From Clostridiaceae bacterium (GTDB lineage: Bacteria; Bacillota; Clostridia; Oscillospirales; Acutalibacteraceae): 64,000 bases of DNA. The translations under genes and the position numbers were made by a program. The stretch spans positions 1-64,000 of the forward strand of contig JAEERC010000053.1 in assembly GCA_016285645.1 (NCBI GenBank). Direction: 5' to 3'. The notes under the pieces are model-generated. The model was not told where the DNA came from and did not search any database. It worked only from the letters and a program-made list of their open reading frames with translations. Shown here one piece after another: positions 43,420-51,758 of the stretch. Each line of letters starts with the position of its first letter. Position 1 is the stretch's first letter.

Positions 43420-43845
43420 TTATTCTACGTCCGAAGTGCAATGCGGGCACTTGGTTGCTTCAATGGCAATTTCGCTCTTGCAGTAGGGGCAGACCTTTGT
43501 GGTGGGCTCTGCGGGCGCTTCTTCATCCTTGCTGAATTTAGCCGAAACCTTGTTGATTCCCTTGACAATAAGGAAAATAACAACAGCCATAATGAGGAAG
43601 TTGATAATGGCGCTGATGAAATTGCCGTAATTGAGAGTAGCGGATTCACCGAGAGCGATTTTCCATTCCGAGAAATCCTTGCCGCCTGTAACAAGACTGA
43701 TTACGGGCATAATTACGTCGTCAACGAGTGAGCTTACAATCGCCTGGAAAGCGCCGCCGATGATAACGCCTACGGCGAGGTCAAGAACGTTGCCTCTCAT
43801 AATGAAAGTCTTGAATTCGGAAATAATTCCTTTACCTTTTGCCAT
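43420..43845 (-). CDS. mscL: Large-conductance mechanosensitive channel with zinc ribbon
   Basis: Pentameric emergency-release channel. The 141-aa protein has the N-terminal helix GIISEFKTFIMRGNVLDLAVG, TM1 (about 20-45), the periplasmic loop and TM2 (about 75-98). A C-terminal extension carries CPYC (119-122) and CPHC (133-136), a zinc-ribbon motif after a short Glu/Pro linker. Such tails occur in MscL of some Clostridia; the role is not established. The ATG has GGAGA upstream, and a promoter lies within the end of the radical SAM gene. It is the first gene of mscL-proC-DUF4091-GH36. Confidence 0.94.
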   Translation of the reverse strand: MAKGKGIISEFKTFIMRGNVLDLAVGVIIGGAFQAIVSSLVDDVIMPVISLVTGGKDFSEWKIALGESATLNYGNFISAIINFLIMAVVIFLIVKGINKVSAKFSKDEEAPAEPTTKVCPYCKSEIAIEATKCPHCTSDVE

Positions 43846-43877
43846 TTTTAATATCTCCTTTATAATATATTAAATTT

Positions 43878-43905
43878 ATTTTATCACATTAATATTAAAA
43901 ATCAA
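43878..43905 (-). promoter_or_regulatory. Promoter for mscL-proC-DUF4091-GH36
   Basis: Minus-strand TTGATT (43900-43905), 16-base spacer, TAAAAT (43878-43883). Its -35 box lies in the last codons of the radical SAM gene. Confidence 0.6.
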
Positions 43906-44773
43906 TACCTTCAAGATTAAAATCGGGAATATATGTGTTTTCCGCCGCCTCACCCTGCTGAAAATATATGTTTTCAAAGCCGAGTTCAATAATTTTTTCT
44001 TTTACCATTCTGTATTCTCTTGCCGTCAGTTTTCTGTCAAGCGGAGGCATATTCACCGCTTTTCCGCAGGGAACATACTGCCTCATAACGCTTATTGATA
44101 TATCACGGGGAAAGTTTTCTGCAAGATATTCGAATATTTTAAAAGACTGGGAAATATTGCCCGGCAGAACAAGATGCCTTATTATTAATCCTTTTTTCGC
44201 AATACCGTTTTCGTCAAGTGATAGTTTACCGACCTGCCTGTACATCTCCCCGACGGCTTTTGACGCAACGGCGAAATAATCGGCGGAATAAGAGTATTTG
44301 AGCGATATTTCACTGTCAAAGTATTTTAAATCGGGCAGGTAAATGTCGACAAGACCTTCGAGTTTTTCCAGTGTTTCAACCTTTTCATATGCGGATGAAT
44401 TCCAGACTACCGGCACGGGCGGTTTATATAACTCGAGCGCTTTTATTATTTCAAATGTATAATGAGTCGGAGTCACGAGATTAATGTTATGTACTCCCTG
44501 CTCCGCCAGCCGCCTGAAAATATCTGCAAGGCGCGGGGCGGTTATCTCTTTGCCGAAGCATTCGTGGCTTATTTCATAATTCTGGCAGAACACGCATCTG
44601 AGTGAGCATCCCGAAAAAAACACGGCTCCGCTGCCCCTTGTTCCGCTTACCGGAGGTTCCTCCCAGTAATGAGGCGCGGCACGGGATACTTTTATCAGAT
44701 TATTCGAATTGCAAAAACCCATTTTAACGCTTCTGTCAATGTTGCAGCTTCTCGGGCAGATATTACAAAGCAT
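43895..44773 (-). CDS. Radical SAM protein, PflA-like (COG1313 type)
   Basis: 292-aa radical SAM enzyme. The 4Fe-4S/SAM motif is CSLRCVFC (C56, C60, C63), followed by QNYEISH. A second cysteine set at the N-terminus, C3, C6, C10 and C21 (MLCNICPRSCN), is typical of this PflA-like group and may hold another cluster or metal. The barrel continues through VTPTHYTFEI, WNSSAYE, DIYLPDLKYF, RHLVLPG and MRQYVPC. No glycyl radical enzyme is nearby, so it is not clearly an activase. It has its own promoter and is separated from mscL by a promoter. Confidence 0.87.
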   Translation of the reverse strand: MLCNICPRSCNIDRSVKMGFCNSNNLIKVSRAAPHYWEEPPVSGTRGSGAVFFSGCSLRCVFCQNYEISHECFGKEITAPRLADIFRRLAEQGVHNINLVTPTHYTFEIIKALELYKPPVPVVWNSSAYEKVETLEKLEGLVDIYLPDLKYFDSEISLKYSYSADYFAVASKAVGEMYRQVGKLSLDENGIAKKGLIIRHLVLPGNISQSFKIFEYLAENFPRDISISVMRQYVPCGKAVNMPPLDRKLTAREYRMVKEKIIELGFENIYFQQGEAAENTYIPDFNLEGIDF

Positions 44774-44795
44774 TTAAATCACCGCTTTCAAAAAT

Positions 44796-44824
44796 ATTAT
44801 AAACTCGATAAAAGAACATTTCAA
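44796..44824 (-). promoter_or_regulatory. Promoter for the radical SAM gene
   Basis: Minus-strand TTGAAA (44819-44824), 17-base spacer, perfect TATAAT (44796-44801), 22 bases before the start codon. Confidence 0.75.
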
Positions 44825-44836
44825 TAAAAAACACAA

Positions 44837-44865
44837 TTACCGTCTTAATGCAATATTAATATAAT
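44837..44865 (+). promoter_or_regulatory. Weak promoter candidate for the zincin gene
   Basis: TATAAT (44860-44865) with TTACCG (44837-44842) 17 bases upstream. The -35 match is poor. It would give an 80-base leader before the start at 44954. Confidence 0.4.
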
Positions 44866-44953
44866 CTTTTTTTTCTTAACAAAAACAACAGTTGATTATT
44901 AATCCGCTGAGGTGTTAATATGCAGTAAACTTTTAAAGAAAGGCGTGATTAGT

Positions 44954-46297
44954 TTGAAAAAAAGCAAAAAAATATTATTGGTTTTTGTTTCATTGGTAGG
45001 TATTCTGGCACTTTTGTTTATCGGTGTAGTTTTATATGAAGTTATCGAAGTTAAAACCATATACAACAACGCCCTTGAACTTGTTGATAAAAACTACGAC
45101 AATATTTATTCTGTTTACGGCGACAAGATTCCGGAAAAGGAAGAATTCATTGATAATCTGAAGAAAACTTACAAAACCGTTCATCCTTTTGTGATTCCCG
45201 CGGCATTTACCGATCATTTTGACATCAGCGGCGGAAGTTTCACTTACGCAAACAGGGTGTTGCTTGTAACATCAGGTGACTTTCCTTTCACAAGAAAATC
45301 GTCGCTCGATGAATGCTCAAGGTTTTTTATTCATGAATTGATACACGCAGACGGACATGAAAATTTGCTGTCGTCAAATTTAATGTTTCTGACAGATAAT
45401 ATTTTCGTAGAAGGCGGGGCTGCTTTCTGGGAAAAATATACCTCATCAGTGAATTTTTATGATGACGCTGCCAGTTTACCGAAAACCGACGGAAGTTATT
45501 ATATGGAGGTCGGACCGACCGATTTTACTTACTGTTCCTATCTTTTTCAATACACATTTTTCTTAACGCTTACAGACTGCGAAACCCTCAGGAGATATAA
45601 TGAATCGGGCGGCAACGAAAATATAATAATCAACAAAATCAAAGAAAACTACGGAATTGACGCAAATGATTATTGGAATATGGCAATAGAAAGCGAAAGT
45701 AAAGGAATAGCCGGATATTATATTAAACAAACGGATTATTTCCTTAATACTTTCCTGATTAAGGATGTTGAAAAAATATCCGACAGTGAAGAAGCCTTCC
45801 GTATGCTGAATCTTTATCGCTTATTAAAAGCGCAGTTTATTCCGAGGTGTTATAAAACAAGTGAAAACAGCACCGATGATTATATTGAAAAAATATACAG
45901 TACCGGCGATTACATAGATATTCAGACAATTGAGAACGCACTGTTTGATAAAATTCGGCAATACGGTATATTAAACGGGCTTTCAACCGATATCGATGAA
46001 CAGCGTTATATTTATGACTGCCTTCTGAAAGTTCCCGATAAAGTTGACAACTACACTGTGGAACCGAATGAATATCACTTTAATATTTACGATATCCCGT
46101 TCAATCTGAATTCAGTTGAACTTGTTTTCAATTCCGCTGAAATGACTTTACAGATTATTGATAAAACTTACGAAAAGCCCTGTGCACAGTTTATTAACGG
46201 CAAATACTGCAATACTTGTGATTTATTATATGCCGAAAGATATAACATATATGATGATCTGATTGAACCCATTGAAGGTAAAAGAATCGCTTTCTGA
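44954..46297 (+). CDS. Membrane-anchored gluzincin-like metallopeptidase, family unknown
   Basis: 447-aa protein with one N-terminal TM helix (about 7-29) and no later TM, so the bulk is outside the cell. HELIH at 127-131 is an HExxH zinc site, and FVEGGAAFWEKY at 151-162 supplies a Glu 22 residues after the second His, the spacing and context of gluzincins (clan MA). I recognise no named family. The likely start is TTG at 44954 after AAAGG; the frame begins with a GTG at 44912 that lacks a ribosome site, and GTG at 44945 is another option. Base composition is lower in GC than in the neighbours. It has its own promoter and terminator. Substrate unknown. Confidence 0.7.
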   Translation: MKKSKKILLVFVSLVGILALLFIGVVLYEVIEVKTIYNNALELVDKNYDNIYSVYGDKIPEKEEFIDNLKKTYKTVHPFVIPAAFTDHFDISGGSFTYANRVLLVTSGDFPFTRKSSLDECSRFFIHELIHADGHENLLSSNLMFLTDNIFVEGGAAFWEKYTSSVNFYDDAASLPKTDGSYYMEVGPTDFTYCSYLFQYTFFLTLTDCETLRRYNESGGNENIIINKIKENYGIDANDYWNMAIESESKGIAGYYIKQTDYFLNTFLIKDVEKISDSEEAFRMLNLYRLLKAQFIPRCYKTSENSTDDYIEKIYSTGDYIDIQTIENALFDKIRQYGILNGLSTDIDEQRYIYDCLLKVPDKVDNYTVEPNEYHFNIYDIPFNLNSVELVFNSAEMTLQIIDKTYEKPCAQFINGKYCNTCDLLYAERYNIYDDLIEPIEGKRIAF

Positions 46298-46303
46298 ATT
46301 ACG

Positions 46304-46338
46304 GCTGTTGTAAACGAATAACAATCGTTTGCAGCAGC
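46304..46338 (+). terminator. Rho-independent terminator after the zincin gene
   Basis: GCTGTTGTAAACGA pairs with TCGTTTGCAGCAGC (46304-46338, with G-U pairs) and is followed by a T-run. Confidence 0.85.
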
Positions 46339-46361
46339 TTTTTAATTAAAAAATACTTTTA

Positions 46362-46390
46362 TTGAAAAAAATATTAAAATGTGATATAAT
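46362..46390 (+). promoter_or_regulatory. Promoter for coaX
   Basis: TTGAAA (46362-46367), 17-base spacer, TATAAT (46385-46390), 24 bases before the coaX ATG. Near-consensus. Confidence 0.8.
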
Positions 46391-46413
46391 ATGGGATTGA
46401 ATGAGGTGATATC

Positions 46414-47181
46414 ATGCTTCTGACTATTGATGTAGGCAACACAAATATAACTTTCGGCGGTTTCAAGAGTGAAGATCTCGAGTTTCTCGCGAGAATAAAA
46501 ACAGATAAAAACAAAACCTCCGACCAGATTGCCGTTGAACTTAAAAACATTTTCTCGCTTTATGAGGTAAAGGATATTTTTGACGGCGCTGTTATAAGCA
46601 GCGTTGTGCCCGAACTTACAAAATATATCTGCGAGGCGGTCAATAAAATTACAGGTCTTACTCCTCTCGTCCTCGGTCCCGGAGTTAAAACCGGAATGAA
46701 TATTTTAACCGACGACCCCGCTCAGGTGGGCGCGGACCTCGTTGCAGGCGGAGTGGGAGCCGCGGCGCTTTATCCCCTGCCCTGTCTTATTATTGATCTC
46801 GGCACGGCTACAAAAATTTGTCTTATTGATAAAAACGGCGCCTTCCGCGGGTGCGCGATTTCGCCCGGTATCGGCATATCCCTTGAAGCGCTTTCATCCA
46901 AAGCGTCCCAGCTGCCTTCAATAAGTTTCACCACTCCCGACCACTCAATAGGAACAAACACAATCGATTCCATGCGTTCCGGTATTGTTTTCGGCACGGC
47001 GGCAATGCTCGACGGTCTCTGCGCCAAAATCGAGGAGGAATACGGCGAAAAAGCGGCGGCAACAGTCGCTACCGGCGGCTATTCAAAGGATATTGTCAAA
47101 AGCTGCAACAGGGATATAATCTATAACGGCGAGCTTATTCATTACGGTCTTAAAAAGATTTTTGAAAAAAACACAAAATAA
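46414..47181 (+). CDS. coaX: Type III pantothenate kinase
   Basis: Phosphorylates pantothenate in the first step of CoA synthesis; type III enzymes use ASKHA folds and are not feedback-inhibited. The 255-aa protein starts LLTIDVGNTNITFG and has VISSVVPELT, GPGVKTGM, the catalytic GADLVA stretch, IDLGTATK and SPGIGISLEAL. Length is normal. A predicted ECF S component lies 74 bases downstream and may import pantothenate. The usual partner coaBC is not here. Confidence 0.95.
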   Translation: MLLTIDVGNTNITFGGFKSEDLEFLARIKTDKNKTSDQIAVELKNIFSLYEVKDIFDGAVISSVVPELTKYICEAVNKITGLTPLVLGPGVKTGMNILTDDPAQVGADLVAGGVGAAALYPLPCLIIDLGTATKICLIDKNGAFRGCAISPGIGISLEALSSKASQLPSISFTTPDHSIGTNTIDSMRSGIVFGTAAMLDGLCAKIEEEYGEKAAATVATGGYSKDIVKSCNRDIIYNGELIHYGLKKIFEKNTK

Positions 47182-47212
47182 AATATGTTCAGCATAATTA
47201 AAGTCAAATTTG

Positions 47213-47240
47213 TGCTGTATCCCATACGGGAACAACAGCA
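47213..47240 (+). promoter_or_regulatory. Leader hairpin upstream of the ECF S component gene
   Basis: TGCTGT (47213-47218) pairs with ACAGCA (47235-47240); inside, TCCC (47220-47223) pairs with GGGA (47228-47231) around ATAC. It abuts the AAAGGAGG ribosome site, so it could gate translation or mark a processed end. I see no known riboswitch consensus. Confidence 0.4.
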
Positions 47241-47255
47241 AAGGAGGAATAAATT

Positions 47256-47861
47256 ATGTCAAAGTCAAAAAAGCAGGAGAACCTTGTAAAATTCGTTCAG
47301 CTATCCGTTCTCGTGGCACTGATTGTTCTGTTCAGTTTTACGGGTCTCGGCTACATCAAGGTAGGAATAGTTGAAATCACGCTCAACTGTATTCCCGTTG
47401 CCATAGGCGCAATCGTACTCGGTCCTGCTGCCGGGGCGGTATGCGGAGCAACCTTCGGAATAACAAGCTTTATTCAGTGCTTCGGTATGAGCGCGTTCGG
47501 CGCCATTCTGCTCGGAATAAGCCCGGTGCGTACCTTCATAACCGCGTTCTGCACAAGAGTTCTTGTCGGTCTGTTTACCGGTCTTATTTTCAAAGCGCTC
47601 AAAGAAAAGAAAACAATCGGCTGCGCGGTGGCGAGTCTCTGCTGCCCGCTTTTAAACACTTTTCTTTTTATAAGCACATTCATTCTGCTGTTCAGGAACA
47701 CCGCTTTTCAGACCTTTTACAATCAGCTCGGTTCTGAAAACATTGTAAAATTCTTTATAGCGTTCTGCGGACTGAACGGCTTACTCGAAATAATCACCTG
47801 TTTTATCATATCCACTCCGACTTCAAGAGTCCTTCTGGAGGTCAACAGAAAGTTGAAATAA
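47256..47861 (+). CDS. ECF transporter S component (vitamin uptake)
   Basis: 201-aa integral membrane protein with about six hydrophobic helices and no ATPase motif, typical of substrate-binding S components that work with a shared EcfA-EcfA'-EcfT module. The segments IVEITLNCIPVAIGAIVLGP and AVCGATFGITSFIQCFG fit the family's substrate-facing helices. Position after coaX suggests pantothenate (PanT-like). It is also 12 bases before metA, so a sulfur or methionine-related ligand is another possibility. No ECF energy module genes are in the window. A Lys-rich N-terminus follows AGGAGG. Confidence 0.75.
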   Translation: MSKSKKQENLVKFVQLSVLVALIVLFSFTGLGYIKVGIVEITLNCIPVAIGAIVLGPAAGAVCGATFGITSFIQCFGMSAFGAILLGISPVRTFITAFCTRVLVGLFTGLIFKALKEKKTIGCAVASLCCPLLNTFLFISTFILLFRNTAFQTFYNQLGSENIVKFFIAFCGLNGLLEIITCFIISTPTSRVLLEVNRKLK

Positions 47862-47873
47862 GGAGGCAAAGCG

Positions 47874-48791
47874 ATGCCCATCAAAATAGCAAACGAACTG
47901 CCGGCATATAAAACGCTTGAGAATGAAAACATATTTATTATGACAGAGGATCGCGCTCTCACCCAGGATATACGCCCTCTCAAAATAATTATTCTCAATC
48001 TGATGCCCACAAAAATAGAAACGGAGACGCAGATTCTGAGACTCCTCAGCAACTCTCCATTGCAGGTGGATGTTGAACTTCTGCAGGTCAAAAGCCACAA
48101 ATCAAAGAACACCTCGCAGGAGCATCTACTCAAGTTTTACAACACCTTCGATGAAATCAAAATGAACAAATACGACGGAATGATTGTAACAGGCGCTCCC
48201 GTTGAACATATGCCTTTTGAGGAGGTTGACTACTGGGAAGAACTCTGTGAAATATTTGAATGGAGCAAAAAGAATGTCTATTCAACATTTCACATCTGCT
48301 GGGGCGCGCAGGCGGCGCTTTACTATCATTACGGAATACCGAAATACGACCTCGATGAAAAGATGTTCGGCATTTATCCGCACCGCTCGCTCGACAGTCT
48401 GCACCCCCTTATGCGCGGGCTTGACGATGTGTTCTATGTTCCTCAGTCGCGTCACACCGAAATACGCAGGAACGACATCGCTCTTGTAAAAGATCTTCAG
48501 ATAATCTCCTATTCCGAAATGTCGGGCGTTCATCTTGTTTCCGATATGGAGTGCAGAAATTTCTTTTCAACCGGTCATTCCGAATATGACAGAGACACTC
48601 TCGCGAGGGAATATTTCAGGGATCTCGATAAAGGTCTGCCGATCAAGATTCCCTACAATTATTTCCCCGAGGACAACCCGAAAAACACTCCGGTTATAAC
48701 CTGGAGACAGACGGGAAACATCATTTTCACAAACTGGCTCAACTATTTTGTTTACCAGAGAACACCTTACGACATAAACAACATAGGATAA
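47874..48791 (+). CDS. metA: Homoserine O-acetyltransferase, MetA family
   Basis: Activates homoserine for methionine synthesis. The 305-aa protein has the catalytic Cys142 in HICWGAQAA, the RHTEI and [10 protein letters not shown] segments, and FGIYPHRS. Residue 111, in [10 protein letters not shown], is Glu. In the characterised Bacillus cereus enzyme Glu111 gives acetyl-CoA specificity, while Gly111 in E. coli gives succinyl-CoA, so this is predicted to be an acetyltransferase despite the family's common name. GGAGG precedes the ATG. It is probably co-transcribed with coaX and the ECF gene. No S-box riboswitch is seen. Confidence 0.92.
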   Translation: MPIKIANELPAYKTLENENIFIMTEDRALTQDIRPLKIIILNLMPTKIETETQILRLLSNSPLQVDVELLQVKSHKSKNTSQEHLLKFYNTFDEIKMNKYDGMIVTGAPVEHMPFEEVDYWEELCEIFEWSKKNVYSTFHICWGAQAALYYHYGIPKYDLDEKMFGIYPHRSLDSLHPLMRGLDDVFYVPQSRHTEIRRNDIALVKDLQIISYSEMSGVHLVSDMECRNFFSTGHSEYDRDTLAREYFRDLDKGLPIKIPYNYFPEDNPKNTPVITWRQTGNIIFTNWLNYFVYQRTPYDINNIG

Positions 48792-48794
48792 AAG

Positions 48795-48818
48795 AAGCGA
48801 TGGGTTTTCCCATCGCTT
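48795..48818 (+). terminator. Rho-independent terminator after metA
   Basis: AAGCGATGGG (48795-48804) pairs perfectly with CCCATCGCTT (48809-48818) around TTTT, then T-rich sequence. It may also end the convergent lipoprotein transcript. Confidence 0.88.
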
Positions 48819-48826
48819 TTCTGTTA

Positions 48827-49378
48827 TCAGAACATAACATCGCTGTTTGAGGTTGTCTCAATTTCTGTCTGCTGTGCCGATGTAACCGGCTCAGGTTCGC
48901 TCTCGCTTAAATATCTTATTGAAAGATAGTTGTTCTCATCGAGATAAAATGTAAGGTAAAGTTCCTTTGTTTTCTCCGTAGCGAAAACATTGAGGTTGCC
49001 TTTGTAGTTATTGCCGTTCATGGGCCCGAGCACCGTCGCGTTGCCTTTATTGATTATAAAATGAGACGGCTGTGTAAGACCCGCGCCGTTGTCACCCTCA
49101 ACTGTGAGCACAACGCTTGTGTCTATCGGGATTACAGTCTGAAAACCGCCGTCCTTCCCGATTTTAACGGTGTAATCCTCATTGGTCTCTTCGTTAATCA
49201 TAACAAGATTGAGACCTTCGGCTGAAACACCGTTATTGTCGGCGATTACGCCGTTAATCGTAATTCCGTCAACCAAACTTTCGTCAGATTCTTTTTTTGA
49301 TGAACAGGAAGCGAACATAAACAGTGATGACAGAATCAAGATAAACGCAATAATTCTTTTAATCTTTTTATTAAACAT
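48827..49378 (-). CDS. Small lipoprotein with Cna/CarboxypepD-like beta domain
   Basis: 183-aa predicted lipoprotein. The signal ends in FASC and is followed by a Ser/Lys-rich linker. Residues 35-110 read ITINGVIADNNGVSAEGLNLVMINEET, resembling a carboxypeptidase-regulatory-like or Cna-B-like beta sandwich (one turn of GxVxDxxGxPxxGxxV). The C-terminus is acidic and Ser/Thr-rich. AGGTG precedes the ATG at 49378; an upstream ATG at 49396 overlaps the end of pcrA and has no ribosome site. It is the last gene of the hydrolase-to-pcrA run. Function unknown. Confidence 0.7.
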   Translation of the reverse strand: MFNKKIKRIIAFILILSSLFMFASCSSKKESDESLVDGITINGVIADNNGVSAEGLNLVMINEETNEDYTVKIGKDGGFQTVIPIDTSVVLTVEGDNGAGLTQPSHFIINKGNATVLGPMNGNNYKGNLNVFATEKTKELYLTFYLDENNYLSIRYLSESEPEPVTSAQQTEIETTSNSDVMF

Positions 49379-49392
49379 AAAAACACCTGAAA

Positions 49393-51756
49393 TCATATTT
49401 TTTCTATTTTAGCGTAATTCGCCATAATCTTTTTAGTGCCCGCAGTATTGAACGCTATTTCGAGCAGGTTGTCGTTTCCCATAGGAGTAATCGAAAGCAC
49501 GACGCCCTGACCGAAGCCCTTGTGCATAACCGTGTCGCCGACTTTGAAATCTATGCCGGCGCCGGTCTTTTCTTTTACCTTGGGCGGCTCTTTCTTAACG
49601 GGAGCGGGTTTATTAAAGGAATTGAATGCGGGCTTTCTGTCATCGATTCTGAAAACATTCATCTTTCTGGTGAAATCGTTTACCTGCATCAGTTCCTCGG
49701 GTATTTCATCCGCGAACCTTGAAGGAACATTGAATTTTGTGGAACCGAAAAGCAGCCGCTGCTTTGCCCTTGTAAGATAAAGCAGGTTTTTGGCTCTTGT
49801 AATACCGACATAGGCAAGGCGGCGCTCCTCCTCAATTTCGTCCTGACTGTCCATCGAAAGGGACGACGGAAAAATTGACTCCTCCATTCCCGCTAGAAAT
49901 ACAACGGGAAACTCAAGCCCCTTAGCGGAATGTACCGTCATCATAACCGCTGCGTTTTCGGAGGCGTTGTAATTGTCTATATCTGTCATCAGTGAAACTT
50001 CCTGAAGATAATCGTTGAGATCTCCCTCGGGGTTTTCCTCCTGAAAACGGATAAGGTTGTTTGAAAGTTCGCCGAGGTTTTCGGTTCGCTCCTCACAGGT
50101 GTCTGGGTCAAGAGAGAGCGACTGTTTATACCCGGTTACTTCAAGGCATTTTTCAAGCAGTTCACTGAGCGGAAGACTCTCCGACAGTTCAATGAGTTCA
50201 TCCATCATACGGGTAAACTCGGTCATTTTCTTCGCGGCACGGCTGAGAAGCGGAATATTCTCTGAATCTTTGAGCACTTCATAAAGACTTATTCCGAGCG
50301 AATCGGACGCCTGCAGTGCGGTGTTGACAGAAGTGTTTCCTATTCCGCGTTTCGGCTCGTTAATAATTCTCTGTAATCTGACGGAATCGTCGGGGTTCGC
50401 TATAACGCTCAGATAAGCGAGGGCGTCTTTTATCTCTTTTCTGTCATAGAATTTGTGACCGCCGACTATTCTGTAAGGTATGCCCATACGCACAAACGCC
50501 TGTTCAATAACGTTTGACTGGCTGTTCATACGGTAAAGAACGGCAAAATCGCCTACGCTTCTGCCCTTGCGTATTCCGGCGTTTACCTGCTCGGCAATAT
50601 ATCTCGCCTCGTCGAGATCCGTCTCGCTGACCGTATAAATGATTTTGTCTCCCCTGCCGTTTTCCGTCCAGAGGTTTTTGCCTTTTCTGTTTTCATTGTT
50701 CGCTATAACGCTGTTCGCCGCGTCAAGAATATTCTGTGTTGAGCGGTAGTTCTGTTCAAGGCGTATGATTCTCGAATCATCAAACTGATTTTCAAAATTG
50801 AGAATATTCTCGATAGTTGCGCCGCGGAATTTGTAAATGCTCTGGTCGTCATCGCCTACAACACAAAGATTGTTATATCCTCCCGAAAGCAGAGACACAA
50901 GAACATATTGCGCGTGGCTTGTGTCCTGATACTCATCGACCATTACATATTTAAACTGGTTCTGATAGTGCTCACGCACTTCGCCGTCGTTTTTGAGAAG
51001 ATAAACCGTGTTGAAAATAAGGTCGTCAAAATCCATCGCGTTGGCAAGTCTGAGCCTTTTCTGATAAAGCTCATAAACCTCGCCCGCGTGACGCAGAAGA
51101 ATATCGTTGTAATTCTGACTTACAAACTCCTCCGCGGGCATAAGCATGTCCTTTGCCCTGCTCATTATGTTCATTACGGTTTTCGGTGAAAAAATCTTTT
51201 CATCGAGTTCGAGCGATTTGATGCAGTCCTTGAGAACCCTTTTGGAATCGTCGGTGTCATAAATTGTAAAATCCGAAGAGTAGCCGAGCCTGTCGGCGTA
51301 TCTTCTCAATATTCTCACACAGCAGGAATGAAAGGTTGAAGCCCATATATCGAGAGCGTCGCTGCCGAGCATCTTTTCAAGGCGGTCCTTGAGTTCCTTC
51401 GCCGCTTTGTTTGTAAAAGTAATGGCAAGCACCTGCCAGGGCTTGGCGGCGTAAACGCTCATTAAATCCTCAATATCAAAAGCGTCCGTGTCCGAGCCTT
51501 CAAGAACGGCTTTCGCAAGTTCAACATCGGCTTTGTCAGGTTCACGGCAGAGGTAATCGCTTTTGTACGCCTGACCGTATTTGAGAATATTCGCTACGCG
51601 ATTAACAAGAACGGTTGTTTTTCCGCTTCCGGCGCCTGCAAGTATCAAAAGCGGCCCTTCAGTTGTAAGGACCGCCTCTTTCTGCATACCGTTCAATTTG
51701 GAAAAATCCCGTTCAATAATCTGTTTGCGAAGAGAAAGGAATTCTTCTCTGTACAT
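49393..51756 (-). CDS. pcrA: ATP-dependent DNA helicase PcrA/UvrD type
   Basis: SF1A 3'-5' helicase used in repair and in removing proteins from DNA. The 787-aa protein has the Q motif, Walker A AGAGSGKT (40-47), AITFTNKAAKELK, VDEYQDTSHAQY (motif II), GDDDQSIYKFRGA (motif III), LEQNYRST (motif IV), VHSAKGLEFPVVFLAG (motif V) and RLAYVGITRAKNLLYLT (motif VI). The C-terminal Tudor-like tail FKVGDTVMHKGFGQGVV matches PcrA, where it binds RNA polymerase. It starts 2 bases after pfkA. Confidence 0.95.
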   Translation of the reverse strand: MYREEFLSLRKQIIERDFSKLNGMQKEAVLTTEGPLLILAGAGSGKTTVLVNRVANILKYGQAYKSDYLCREPDKADVELAKAVLEGSDTDAFDIEDLMSVYAAKPWQVLAITFTNKAAKELKDRLEKMLGSDALDIWASTFHSCCVRILRRYADRLGYSSDFTIYDTDDSKRVLKDCIKSLELDEKIFSPKTVMNIMSRAKDMLMPAEEFVSQNYNDILLRHAGEVYELYQKRLRLANAMDFDDLIFNTVYLLKNDGEVREHYQNQFKYVMVDEYQDTSHAQYVLVSLLSGGYNNLCVVGDDDQSIYKFRGATIENILNFENQFDDSRIIRLEQNYRSTQNILDAANSVIANNENRKGKNLWTENGRGDKIIYTVSETDLDEARYIAEQVNAGIRKGRSVGDFAVLYRMNSQSNVIEQAFVRMGIPYRIVGGHKFYDRKEIKDALAYLSVIANPDDSVRLQRIINEPKRGIGNTSVNTALQASDSLGISLYEVLKDSENIPLLSRAAKKMTEFTRMMDELIELSESLPLSELLEKCLEVTGYKQSLSLDPDTCEERTENLGELSNNLIRFQEENPEGDLNDYLQEVSLMTDIDNYNASENAAVMMTVHSAKGLEFPVVFLAGMEESIFPSSLSMDSQDEIEEERRLAYVGITRAKNLLYLTRAKQRLLFGSTKFNVPSRFADEIPEELMQVNDFTRKMNVFRIDDRKPAFNSFNKPAPVKKEPPKVKEKTGAGIDFKVGDTVMHKGFGQGVVLSITPMGNDNLLEIAFNTAGTKKIMANYAKIEKI

Positions 51757-51758
51757 TA

